Assembly: GCA_024743315.1 (NCBI GenBank)
Contig: JANSWU010000002.1
Coordinates: forward strand, 1-64,000
Length of the DNA: 64,000 nt
Direction: 5' to 3'
DNA from: Hyphomonadaceae bacterium
GTDB lineage: Bacteria; Pseudomonadota; Alphaproteobacteria; Caulobacterales; Hyphomonadaceae
Shown: positions 36,146 through 44,380 of the stretch, piece by piece
Position numbering within the stretch: the first letter of the stretch is position 1
How the letters are laid out: every line of letters starts with the position of its first letter
Position numbers and translations under genes: made by a program
Notes under the pieces: generated by a model
What the model saw: only the letters and a program-made list of their open reading frames with translations
The model's database searches: none
Told to the model about the DNA's origin: nothing

Positions 36146-36448
36146 TTATGATTTTGCAACCGCGTTGCAGCGCTCGAGGTCGGCGTCAGAAAGCGCCTCA
36201 GTCTCGTTAGAAAACTCAGCCAGTTTGCCAAGCTCTTTCGCAACTCTCTTGCAGGTGCTGACGCGAACGGTCTTGCGATCAAGCGTTGCGCTGCAAGTGT
36301 CTTCGGCGCAGTTCCAAAGCGCTTTAGCTGCTACGATCTTCTCTGCTTTCGGCATAGGAGTTTCGAGTTTGGCGGTGAACGCGGTTCCGGCAAAAGCGGT
36401 CCCGGCAAAAGCGAGGGCGGCGGCGGTGGCTGTGAACGTACGGATCAT
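36146..36448 (-). CDS. CC_3452-family small secreted protein
   Basis: 100 residues. A signal peptide of about 20-24 residues (ALAFAGTAFAGTAF) is followed by KIVAAKALWNCAEDTCSATLDRKTVRVSTCKRVAKELGKLAEF. Three spaced Cys in the mature part suggest a disulfide. The same layout is seen in a small periplasmic family known by the Caulobacter locus CC_3452, function unknown. AAAGG lies nine bases before the ATG, and an own terminator follows. Confidence 0.78.
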   Translation of the reverse strand: MIRTFTATAAALAFAGTAFAGTAFTAKLETPMPKAEKIVAAKALWNCAEDTCSATLDRKTVRVSTCKRVAKELGKLAEFSNETEALSDADLERCNAVAKS

Positions 36449-36524
36449 GGGAGGAAACCTTTCTGTAATGGCGGCGAATAGCCTGTGTCGATGTCTTCAT
36501 CTGACACGGTGGAAAATATAATCA

Positions 36525-36548
36525 CTGAACAATTTGTCAATCGTTCAG
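36525..36548. promoter_or_regulatory. Operator-like inverted repeat between CC_3452-family gene and acyl-CoA dehydrogenase
   Basis: CTGAAC (36525-36530) and GTTCAG (36543-36548) are exact complements, and inside them ATT/AAT also pair, so 9 of 12 base pairs of a 24-bp palindrome are symmetrical. It sits in an AT-rich divergent promoter region. The TGAAC/GTTCA half-sites are those of TetR-type fatty-acid regulators. Confidence 0.45.
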
Positions 36549-36692
36549 AAGGCAGAAAATGTGCTGCAGGTGCGAAATCAGCTGACAGTTATGGTCAGTA
36601 GGCGGATCCAAGGCGATTTAGATTGACGCGACGAACCGGATTGTCGGGGAGACGACGGCTTTTATCCTCGGTTCGGATCATGGAGGCGCGCT

Positions 36693-37970
36693 ATGGATTT
36701 CGACATCCCGCAGGAGATTGCAGACTATTTGACGGTTCTTGATGAGTTCATCGAGGCCGAGATCAAGCCACTCGAACAGCAGGACGACAATATCCGCTTT
36801 TTTGATCATCGCCGCGAATGGGCCCGAACTGATTTCGAGAATGGTGGCCTGCCGCGCCACGATTGGGAAGAGCTGCTGCGCGAAGCCAAGCGCCGGGCCG
36901 ACAAAGCGGGGCATTTCCGGTTCGCGCTGCCGGCAGAATATGGCGGGCAGGACGGCTCTAATCTCGCTATGGCGATCATTCGCGAGCATTTGGCGCGCAA
37001 GGGGCTGGGACTGCACAATGACTTGCAGAACGAGCATTCCATCGTCGCAAACTACCCGCAAATCCTGATGCTGCGCGACTTTGCCCGGCCCGAGCAGAAA
37101 CATCTCATCCAGGATGCGCTGGACGGCAAGTTTATCGCCACGTTCGGCCTGACAGAGCCCGAACATGGCTCGGATGCCACACATATGGACACGGTTGCCA
37201 AACGCGAGACCCGTGACGGCGTCGATGGCTGGCTGATCAATGGCGAAAAAATGTGGACCACCGGCATGCATGTCGCCACGCATATGATGTGTTTTGCCCG
37301 CACCAGCGGCGAGGATGGCGACGCGCGCGGCATCAGTTGCTTGTTGGTGCCAGCCGATGCACCGGGGGTGAAGATTGAAGAATATCTTTGGACGTTCAAT
37401 ATGCCGACGGACCATCCGCGGGTCTCACTAACCAATGTCTGGGTGCCGGAAAGCGCGCTGTTTGGCCCGGCCGAGGGCGGGCTCGCGCTGGCCCAGCACT
37501 TCGTTCATGAGAACCGCATTCGCCAGGCCGCGAGCTCGGTTGGCGCAGCGCTCTATTGCGTCGATGAAAGCGTTGAATATGCCCGGGCGCGAAAGCCGTT
37601 CGGGAAAGCGCTGGCGGTCAATCAGGCGATCCAGTTCCCGCTGGTTGAACTCGCCACAGAAGCCGAGATGCTGCGCTTGCTGATCTTCAAGACGGCCTGG
37701 GAAATGGATCAGATGACCAAGCCCGAAGTGGCTCAGAAGCTCTCGGACAAGGTATCGATGTGTAATTATCGCGCCAATCGCCTGTGTTGTAATGCAGCGG
37801 ATCGGGCCATGCAGGTGCATGGCGGTATTGGGTATTCGCGCCACAAACCGTTTGAGCATATCTATCGCCATCACCGGCGCTATCGCATTACCGAAGGCAG
37901 CGAAGAGATCCAGATGCGCAAGGTCGCCGGGCACCTGTTCGGCTTCATGGGGCCGAAGAAGCAAAGATAA
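36693..37970 (+). CDS. Acyl-CoA dehydrogenase family protein
   Basis: 425 residues. FGLTEPEHGSDATHMDTVA and INGEKMWTTGMHVATHMM are FAD-contact segments; VHGGIGYSRHKPFEHIYRHHRRYRITEGSEEIQMRKVAG contains the catalytic base candidate Glu401. It starts ATGGATTTCGACATCCC with GGAGGCGCGCT upstream. It belongs to a subgroup with a long N-terminal segment; the chain-length preference is not predictable. Part of the lipid-metabolism theme of this region. Confidence 0.92.
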   Translation: MDFDIPQEIADYLTVLDEFIEAEIKPLEQQDDNIRFFDHRREWARTDFENGGLPRHDWEELLREAKRRADKAGHFRFALPAEYGGQDGSNLAMAIIREHLARKGLGLHNDLQNEHSIVANYPQILMLRDFARPEQKHLIQDALDGKFIATFGLTEPEHGSDATHMDTVAKRETRDGVDGWLINGEKMWTTGMHVATHMMCFARTSGEDGDARGISCLLVPADAPGVKIEEYLWTFNMPTDHPRVSLTNVWVPESALFGPAEGGLALAQHFVHENRIRQAASSVGAALYCVDESVEYARARKPFGKALAVNQAIQFPLVELATEAEMLRLLIFKTAWEMDQMTKPEVAQKLSDKVSMCNYRANRLCCNAADRAMQVHGGIGYSRHKPFEHIYRHHRRYRITEGSEEIQMRKVAGHLFGFMGPKKQR

Positions 37971-38088
37971 TTTGCGGTAAATTTCGACGATTTCGGTACG
38001 GCTTTGTTTAGCCGAAACCGGTACGGTTATCGTTCACGTACTAGGGGCGCAGTGCGACTTCATCAGAAGCGCATGAGGGAGCCGGTAC

Positions 38089-39366
38089 GTGAGACCCCAC
38101 AACTTATGGGCTTTTTGGCGCGATACGCGCGGCCAGGTGGCCGTTTTCCTGGGACTATCCCTGTTGCCAATGTGCGCGGTGCTTGGCTTCGCGCTCGATA
38201 TTTCAAGACAAGTCGCGGCCGACCGCCATCTCGAATATGCCACGGACTTTGCCAGTCTCGCCGGCGTTCGAGCGATGCATGATGCGAGCTTGAATGACGC
38301 CGCCATCCAGTTGATCGCAACAAACGCCTATCACGCACAGCTCGCCACGGTGCACAGTGATGTGGACTGCGAGGCGCCGACCGTGGAAATCGATCGGACC
38401 AATCAGAGCGTGACGGTGGCCGGCGGGTGTTCGTTCCCGACCATGTTCGGGGCGCGCATTTCCAGTCTCGATTCGATGGCGGTGAGTGGGACGGCGACCG
38501 CGCGGATCGATCTGACCGAACTCGAAATTGCGCTGATGCTGGACATTTCGGAATCCATGAACGGTGCCAAACTGGATGAATTGAAAACGGCCGCCAAACA
38601 ATTGGTCAGTGAGATCATGACCGCGTCCGGCGCTGCAAAGTTCGCGCTCGTGCCTTATTCAACCGCCGTGAACGCCTCTGTGTACGGCAATCGAGCCATG
38701 GGGCGTGCGGACAATGATGATCGCTTCGGGGATGGACAGGATATTGTGTGCGTGCGCGAGCGACAGGGACCGGAAGCAGAAACGGATGCCGCACCGACGC
38801 TCGGCAATTGGGTGACTGAGCTCCTACACCCCGTCATTCGATGCGATCCACCACCAATTGTTCCGCTGACTTCAAACCGCAGCGATCTCAATCAAGCCAT
38901 CGATGCCTTGATTACGGATGAAGGCGACACGGCTGGCAATCTGGGGGTGGCCTGGTCCTGGTATGCCTTATCACCGAATTGGAATGGCATTTGGCCCGCT
39001 GCGTCTCAGGCGGCTGCTTACAATAATCCTGACATCGAAAAGGTTGTCGTCCTGATGACCGATGGGGTTTTTGGTCAAACCTTCGATTTGTCGTTAGGTG
39101 TTGATTTCAGCAAGACCAATGCGGTCGCGCTTTGCGAAAACATGAAAGCGGAAGGCATCCGTATTTTCTCGGTCGGCTTTGGCCTTGAGCTGGACCCGGT
39201 CTATGACACGGCGCCGGAGCACTTTCAGATCCACTTTCCAGAATACGTTCTGAGAAAGTGCGCCACAAATGATGATCATGTCTTCACCGCCAGTACAGGC
39301 GCGGAATTGGCAGATATCTATGAGATCATCGCAATTCGCCTTTTGGGCACCAGATTGACACACTAA
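38089..39366 (+). CDS. TadG-like protein with von Willebrand A domain (tandem copy 1)
   Basis: 425 residues. The N-terminus FWRDTRGQVAVFLGLSLLPMC enters a single membrane helix and continues into DISRQVAADRHLEYATDFASLAGVRAM, the TadE/TadG pattern. The vWA domain has a metal site LMLDISESMNG (Asp152) and VVLMTDGVF. In tad loci TadG-like proteins belong to the Flp pilus machinery, but no tad genes are adjacent here. GTG at 38089 follows AGGGAG. Strongly similar to the next gene (GNLGVAWSWYALSP versus GHLGVAWSWYLISP). Confidence 0.88.
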   Translation: MRPHNLWAFWRDTRGQVAVFLGLSLLPMCAVLGFALDISRQVAADRHLEYATDFASLAGVRAMHDASLNDAAIQLIATNAYHAQLATVHSDVDCEAPTVEIDRTNQSVTVAGGCSFPTMFGARISSLDSMAVSGTATARIDLTELEIALMLDISESMNGAKLDELKTAAKQLVSEIMTASGAAKFALVPYSTAVNASVYGNRAMGRADNDDRFGDGQDIVCVRERQGPEAETDAAPTLGNWVTELLHPVIRCDPPPIVPLTSNRSDLNQAIDALITDEGDTAGNLGVAWSWYALSPNWNGIWPAASQAAAYNNPDIEKVVVLMTDGVFGQTFDLSLGVDFSKTNAVALCENMKAEGIRIFSVGFGLELDPVYDTAPEHFQIHFPEYVLRKCATNDDHVFTASTGAELADIYEIIAIRLLGTRLTH

Positions 39367-39471
39367 AGGGTCCAATCAGGCCACTTCCCCACAGGCGAAT
39401 TGGCATGAGAATTGCTCGCCTGAGACGCGAAAAGCGGCATGTGTGCCGTTTCGGGTCGAAGGAGATTCAGG

Positions 39472-40692
39472 GTGGTGAAGCAGTCTTTGATCGCTTGGGC
39501 GAATAATACGCGCGGCAATGTCGCCATGATATTTGGCATCATTGTCGTTCCAGTTTTACTTGTGGTCGCGTTTGCGGTCGACACGTCGCGGGAGATATCC
39601 GCAGGCAAGCATTTGCAAGCCGCGATCGATGCGGCCTCCTTGGCCGGCGCGCGGGCGATGGAAGATGCCAGTGTTTCCGACGAAGAGATCCGCCAGATCG
39701 CGCTGAATTCGCTAACCGCGAATTTGCAAAGCTCGCACAGCGACATGGCGTGTGCCAATGCTGCCGTGACGGTCAATCGCGCCGCCGGAACGGTCCGCGT
39801 GCAATCGGATTGTACGGTCCAGACCCTGATAGGGGGTGGTCTGACGCCTGACGAAATGTCGGTGGCCAATGCCGCAACCGCGCAAGCCAATGTCACCAAG
39901 CTTGACCTCGCTATGATGCTGGATGTGTCAGGTTCAATGGGGGGCTCGAAGATCGCCGACCTCAAGACCGCAGCGATCACCGCCGCACAAACGCTGATCA
40001 CACCAGCCACCGGTGACCGCGTCCGGGTGTCTTTTGTCAGCTATTCAACGGCGGTGAATGCCGGCCAATATGGCAATCTGGCTTTGGGGCGTCTTTGGAA
40101 TGATGATGCGGATGGCGACGGAGTTGGCAAAGTCTGTGTCTCGGAACGCACTGGCAGCGCGGCCTGGAATGATGATGAGCCTGAGCTCGGCAAATGGGTC
40201 GGCGCCCTTGCCACCTCGTGCCCGGATTCAAGCCTGTTACCGCTGACCAATAATCTGACCGAGTTTGAAACCGCGATTAACAGCCTGACCGCAGGCGGCT
40301 GGACGGCCGGTCATCTTGGCGTCGCCTGGTCCTGGTACCTGATTTCGCCAGAGTGGGCGGATATCTGGCCGACCGCGTCGGAGCCGCTGGATCATAGCGA
40401 GCCTCACACCGTCAAAGCGGTCATTCTGATGACAGACGGCCAGTTCAACCGCGAATACATCTCCGCCCAAGGCGATAGTAATACCCAGGCTAAGCGGATG
40501 TGTGATGAGATGCGCGATCAGGATGTGGTGATCTATGCGGTCGCCTTTCAGGCACCGACCTCGGCCAAGAACACGCTGAAAGATTGCGCTGGGGCAGAAA
40601 GCCGATTCTTCGATGCTGGAAACGGCCAGGAACTGCTCGATGCTTATGCAGCGATTGCCAGCCAATTGTCCGCCCTGACCCTGGTCAGCTGA
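39472..40692 (+). CDS. TadG-like protein with von Willebrand A domain (tandem copy 2)
   Basis: 406 residues, paralogous to the preceding gene over its whole length. AWANNTRGNVAMIFGIIVVPVLLVVAFAVDTSREISAGKHLQAAIDAASLAGARAM is the N-terminal TadG-like helix and linker. The vWA metal site is complete (LDVSGSMGGSK, about Asp151; VILMTDGQF). GTG at 39472 is chosen for the GGAG eight bases upstream; GTG at 39475 is equally possible. The intact metal site suggests ligand binding by both copies. Confidence 0.88.
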   Translation: MVKQSLIAWANNTRGNVAMIFGIIVVPVLLVVAFAVDTSREISAGKHLQAAIDAASLAGARAMEDASVSDEEIRQIALNSLTANLQSSHSDMACANAAVTVNRAAGTVRVQSDCTVQTLIGGGLTPDEMSVANAATAQANVTKLDLAMMLDVSGSMGGSKIADLKTAAITAAQTLITPATGDRVRVSFVSYSTAVNAGQYGNLALGRLWNDDADGDGVGKVCVSERTGSAAWNDDEPELGKWVGALATSCPDSSLLPLTNNLTEFETAINSLTAGGWTAGHLGVAWSWYLISPEWADIWPTASEPLDHSEPHTVKAVILMTDGQFNREYISAQGDSNTQAKRMCDEMRDQDVVIYAVAFQAPTSAKNTLKDCAGAESRFFDAGNGQELLDAYAAIASQLSALTLVS

Positions 40693-40719
40693 TCTGCGAC
40701 AATCGGGCTGCCATTAAAC

Positions 40720-40748
40720 TTGCCGCTCTCCCGGATTCGGACTAGCTA
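40720..40748 (+). promoter_or_regulatory. Candidate promoter of the glycine cleavage operon
   Basis: TTGCCG (40720-40725), 17 bases, TAGCTA (40743-40748). It lies 14 bases before the first riboswitch stem, a suitable distance for the aptamer to be the first thing transcribed. Confidence 0.4.
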
Positions 40749-40761
40749 ACCATTATCAAAT

Positions 40762-40942
40762 CCGTTCCGGGAGAGAATCGACTCCCGATCGCCGAAGGCG
40801 CAACCGCCCCGGAAACGCTCAGGCAAAAGGACCGGAACGGGTTCAACACGCTGGAAAGAGGCGCGCGATACGTGGCAGCCTCGCCGAAGGAGCAAGTTGC
40901 GAGCCTGGCTCGAAACGGAATCTCTCAGGCGCCAAGACAGCG
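40762..40942 (+). promoter_or_regulatory. Tandem glycine riboswitch
   Basis: Two consecutive glycine aptamers. Aptamer 1 (about 40762-40840) is closed by CCGTTCCGG/CCGGAACGG and contains GGGAGAGA, CGCCGAAGGCGCAA and CTCAGGCAAAAGGACCG. Aptamer 2 (about 40849-40942) is closed by CGCTG/CAGCG and contains CGCCGAAGGAGCAA and TCTCTCAGGCGCCAAGACAG. Both carry the conserved CGCCGAAGG-GCAA and CTCAGGC cores. A following imperfect stem (GCAGCACAGGT with AACTGTCCTGC, 40946-40982) lies just before the gcvT ribosome site and is the probable expression platform. Glycine should switch on the downstream cleavage system. Confidence 0.93.
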
Positions 40943-40998
40943 GGGGCAGCACAGGTCCGCCATCGGCGTGAACTGTCCTGCTTTGGAAGGCGCCGTTC

Positions 40999-42147
40999 TT
41001 GGCTGACCCATCGACCGAAACGCTCCGGCGCACGCCGCTTTATGATGTGCATGTCTCCCATGGCGGTAAAATGGTGCCGTTTGCTGGCTATAAAATGCCG
41101 GTCCAGTTTGAAGGCGTGAAGCCCGAGCATCTGTGGACGCGTGAGCATGCGGGTCTGTTTGACGTCTCGCACATGGGGCCTTGCTTTCTGTTCCTGAAAG
41201 AGGGGCTGGGCGAACCCGGCGGTCATGAAAAGATTTCTGCGGCAATTGAGCGTCTTGTTCCTAGCAACATCGCCATTCTCAAGCCGGGGCAGGGACGTCT
41301 GTCCGTTCTCCTCAACGAAGAAGGCGGAATCCTCGACGATTTGATCATCACCCGCATGCCCGGCATCGATGGCATGCTCTACATTGTCGTCAATGGCGCG
41401 GTGAAGGCCCAAGACTGGGCGCTGATGCAAGACAAGCTGAGCGATGTCGCCATGTTACAAAAGGCCGATGATCGCCTGCTGATTGCGCTGCAGGGACCGC
41501 AAGCCGAAGCGGTCTTGTCCGAGCATTTCCCGGAAGCCGCAGACCTCACGTTCATGCGCTGCGCCTATTTGCAGAAGGGCGATGAAAAGATCATGCTGTC
41601 GCGGTCGGGCTATACTGGCGAAGATGGCTATGAGTTGTTGTTGCCGAATAATGAGTATGGGCTCGGTCTGGTTGATGCCTTGCTCGCCGATGATCGCGTC
41701 AAGCCCATCGGCCTTGGCGCACGGGACAGTCTGCGCTTGGAAGCCGGGCTTTGCCTGTATGGCCATGATATGGATGCCAGCCGGGATCCGGTCGAAGCGG
41801 ATCTTTCCTGGGTGATCCAGAAATCCCGCCGCGAACAAGCGAACTTTCCGGGTGCCGAACGCATTTTGAAAGCGCTCGCAGATGGGCCAGCTGAACAGCG
41901 CGTCGGTATTCAGCCACTGGAACGCGCGCCTGCCCGTGAGGGCACCGAAATTCATGTGAATGGCGAGCCTGTCGGCATGGTCACGTCCGGTGGCTTCGGG
42001 CCGAGCGTCGATCGCCCCATCGCCATGGGTTATGTCCGCGCTGATCTGAGCGCGCCTGGCACCAAGATTGACCTGATGGTCCGAGGCAAAGCCCGCGCTG
42101 CCGAAGTCTGCGCGCTGCCTTTCGTCCGCACGAGGTACAAACGATGA
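40999..42147 (+). CDS. gcvT: Glycine cleavage system T protein (aminomethyltransferase), TTG start
   Basis: 382 residues. LRRTPLYDVHVSHGGKMVPFAGYKMPVQF, HAGLFDVSHMG and GARDSLRLEAGLCLYGHDMD are family signatures; the protein transfers the aminomethyl carbon from lipoyl-GcvH to tetrahydrofolate. The TTG at 40999 gives the usual length and has GGAAGG ten bases upstream; the nearby ATG codons are out of frame or too far inside. The start lies about 55 bases after the second aptamer. Confidence 0.95.
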   Translation: MADPSTETLRRTPLYDVHVSHGGKMVPFAGYKMPVQFEGVKPEHLWTREHAGLFDVSHMGPCFLFLKEGLGEPGGHEKISAAIERLVPSNIAILKPGQGRLSVLLNEEGGILDDLIITRMPGIDGMLYIVVNGAVKAQDWALMQDKLSDVAMLQKADDRLLIALQGPQAEAVLSEHFPEAADLTFMRCAYLQKGDEKIMLSRSGYTGEDGYELLLPNNEYGLGLVDALLADDRVKPIGLGARDSLRLEAGLCLYGHDMDASRDPVEADLSWVIQKSRREQANFPGAERILKALADGPAEQRVGIQPLERAPAREGTEIHVNGEPVGMVTSGGFGPSVDRPIAMGYVRADLSAPGTKIDLMVRGKARAAEVCALPFVRTRYKR

Positions 42148-42175
42148 TCCGGACCAAATGCCCGACAAACCGTCA

Positions 42176-42260
42176 CCCCAGCGCAAGCTGGGGCCTATGG
42201 CGGCTGGGCGCAGACCCTAACCCCAATCTCAACCGCCATGGATCCCAGCGTGCGCTGGGA
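42176..42260. repeat. Palindromic intergenic repeat, type A (copy 2), inside the gcv operon
   Basis: Three hairpins: CCCCAGC/GCTGGGG with loop GCAA; ATGGCGG (42197) with CCGCCAT (42233); and TCCCAGC/GCTGGGA with loop GTGC. Same plan and same central arms as the copy at 25481, but with different outer arms that remain complementary. It lies between gcvT and gcvH. Confidence 0.8.
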
Positions 42261-42289
42261 ATGCGGTTCATTCTTGATGGAGTACTCGA

Positions 42290-42661
42290 ATGACCACTTA
42301 TTTTACAGAAGATCATGAATGGATCTCCGTCGACGGGGACACCGGCACGGTGGGCATCACCAAATACGCCGCTGAGCAGCTCGGCGATGTTGTGTTTGTC
42401 GAAGTGCCCGAAGCCGGCGCCAGTTTCGGTAAAGGCGACGACATGGCCGTGGTCGAGAGCGTCAAAGCCGCCTCAGATGTCTATGCACCGGTTGGTGGCG
42501 AAATCACCGAAGGCAATGGCGACCTCGCAGATGCCCCGGAAACCGTCAATGAAGACCCGGAAGGCAAAGGCTGGTTCTGCAAGATCAAGCTGGCAGACAA
42601 AGGCGAGCTCGATGGCCTGATGGATGCCGCTGCTTACAAAGCCTATTGCGAGGGGCTGTAG
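42290..42661 (+). CDS. gcvH: Glycine cleavage system H protein
   Basis: 123 residues. [36 protein letters not shown] and the lipoylation site Lys59 in [15 protein letters not shown] are diagnostic. It carries the aminomethyl group on lipoate between the P, T and L proteins. Typical length; preceded by a GGAG site. Confidence 0.97.
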   Translation: MTTYFTEDHEWISVDGDTGTVGITKYAAEQLGDVVFVEVPEAGASFGKGDDMAVVESVKAASDVYAPVGGEITEGNGDLADAPETVNEDPEGKGWFCKIKLADKGELDGLMDAAAYKAYCEGL

Positions 42662-42664
42662 GCG

Positions 42665-43033
42665 ATGAGTCTGGTGGCCGGTCTCTTCTGTATCCTAGCA
42701 GCGATCCACTTGCTGCCAGCGGTTGCGGCTGTGTCGCCAAATCAATTGTCGACCCTTTATGGCGTGTCTCCAGACGACACGGTGATGACGACGCTGTTGC
42801 AGCATCGGGCCATCCTCCTCGGATTGGTCGGGGCCGCGTTCGCGGCAGCGGCTTTTGTTCCGACCCTGCGCTGGGCCACCTTGATTGGCGGGACAGTCAG
42901 CATGGTCGCCTTCCTGATCATCGCAGCGATTAATGGCGAGCTCGCCGGGCCGCTGCAAAAAATCACTATCGTCGATGCTGCTGGCCTGCCGGTCGCAGCC
43001 ATCCTGTTTTTCCTCTTAGCGAAGGGCGCTTAA
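42665..43033 (+). CDS. Four-helix membrane protein embedded in the gcv operon, unknown function
   Basis: 122 residues with about four membrane helices (LVAGLFCILAAIHLLPAVAAV, AILLGLVGAAFAAAAF, LIGGTVSMVAFLIIAAI, GLPVAAILFFLLAKGA). It starts three bases after the gcvH stop and ends three bases before gcvPA, so it is cotranscribed. No family recognised. The position suggests, by inference only, a link with glycine or C1 metabolism such as transport. Confidence 0.75.
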   Translation: MSLVAGLFCILAAIHLLPAVAAVSPNQLSTLYGVSPDDTVMTTLLQHRAILLGLVGAAFAAAAFVPTLRWATLIGGTVSMVAFLIIAAINGELAGPLQKITIVDAAGLPVAAILFFLLAKGA

Positions 43034-43036
43034 AGC

Positions 43037-44380
43037 ATGAGATATCTTCCTTTAACCCCAGAAGACCGCACCGCGATGCTGAACACGATCGGCGCCGCTT
43101 CGGTCGATGATTTTTATCACGACGTGCCGGAAGTCGCGCGCCTCGATGGCAAGATCCATGATCTGCCAGACCATCAAGGGGAGCTCGCCGTCGAGCGACA
43201 TTTGGCGCGGCTCGCGGCCAAAAATACCACGGCCAGCGAAGGCCCATTCTTTGTTGGAGCAGGGGCGTACAAGCACCATGTCCCGGCCAGCGTCGACATG
43301 ATCATCCAGCGCTCGGAATTCCTCACTACCTACACCCCATACCAGCCGGAAATTGCGCAAGGCACATTGCAGACCCTGTTCGAGTTCCAGACCCAGGTGG
43401 CGGAAATGACGGCGATGGATGTCGCCAATGCCAGCATGTATGACGGCTCGACTTCGTGCGCTGAGGCGGCGGTCATGGCGTGCCGCGTCACCCGTCGTAA
43501 GAAAGTCGTGATGTCAGGCGGGCTGCATCCGCATTATGCCGCCGCCACGCGCCTGCTCTGTGAAGCGCAGGGCATCGAAGTCATTCAGCTTGAGCACGCG
43601 ATCGATGGTGAGCTGGAGCTTGCCAATCATGTCGACGAAGAGACCGCGTGCGTCATTGGCCAGTCGCCTAACGTGTTCGGCACGGTCACCGATCTCTCAC
43701 CCGTCGCGGACGCAGCGCATGAAAAGAAGGCGCTTCTGGTTAGCGTGTTTACCGAAGCGGTTTCGCTCGGCCTGGTGACACCGCCTGGCGAAATGGGCGC
43801 CGACATTGCCGTCGGCGAAGGTCAATCGATTGGCAATCCGCTGACCTTTGGCGGGCCATATGTTGGCCTGTTCGCCTGCACCCAGAAACTGGTCCGGCAA
43901 ATGCCGGGTCGGCTGTGCGGCGAAACCGTGGATGCGGATGGCGAGCGCGGCTTCGTGCTGACCCTCTCAACCCGCGAGCAGCACATTCGCCGCGACAAGG
44001 CGACGTCAAATATTTGTACAAATTCGGGGCTTTGCGCGCTCGCCTTCACCGCGCATATGACCTTGCTCGGCGGTAAGGGCTTCAAACAGCTGGCCGAGCT
44101 CAATCATGAAGCAGCCTGCGATCTGGCGGACGCTTTGGAAGCGGTCCCGGGGGTCCGGGTTCTAACCCCGCGATTCTTCAATGAGTTCGCGTTTGAAACC
44201 CCGGTTGATGCCGAAGCCGTGCTCGCCATGCTCGATGAGCGCGGCGTGATCGGCGGGGTCCGGGCGAGCCGTCTCATGCCGGCCGATCATATGGGTAATG
44301 TGATCATCGCCGCGGCGACCGAATGCACGACACAGGAAGATATCGCGGCCTATGCGGCAGCGCTGAAGGAGGTGATCTAA
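43037..44380 (+). CDS. gcvPA: Glycine dehydrogenase (decarboxylating) subunit 1
   Basis: 447 residues. [31 protein letters not shown] at the start, [39 protein letters not shown] and [23 protein letters not shown] segments define the alpha half of the split P protein. The P protein decarboxylates glycine. Alphaproteobacteria often have the split gene. The stop overlaps the gcvPB start in TAATG. Confidence 0.96.
   Translation: MRYLPLTPEDRTAMLNTIGAASVDDFYHDVPEVARLDGKIHDLPDHQGELAVERHLARLAAKNTTASEGPFFVGAGAYKHHVPASVDMIIQRSEFLTTYTPYQPEIAQGTLQTLFEFQTQVAEMTAMDVANASMYDGSTSCAEAAVMACRVTRRKKVVMSGGLHPHYAAATRLLCEAQGIEVIQLEHAIDGELELANHVDEETACVIGQSPNVFGTVTDLSPVADAAHEKKALLVSVFTEAVSLGLVTPPGEMGADIAVGEGQSIGNPLTFGGPYVGLFACTQKLVRQMPGRLCGETVDADGERGFVLTLSTREQHIRRDKATSNICTNSGLCALAFTAHMTLLGGKGFKQLAELNHEAACDLADALEAVPGVRVLTPRFFNEFAFETPVDAEAVLAMLDERGVIGGVRASRLMPADHMGNVIIAAATECTTQEDIAAYAAALKEVI

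Noticed and set aside
37999-38014. CGGCT/AGCCG hairpin after acyl-CoA dehydrogenase
   Set aside because: The stem is only five base pairs and no T-run follows, so a terminator call is not supported.
40746-40753. CTAACCAT, seven of eight bases of a CtrA half-site, at the gcv promoter
   Set aside because: Only a single imperfect half-site and no partner at the expected spacing; probably chance.
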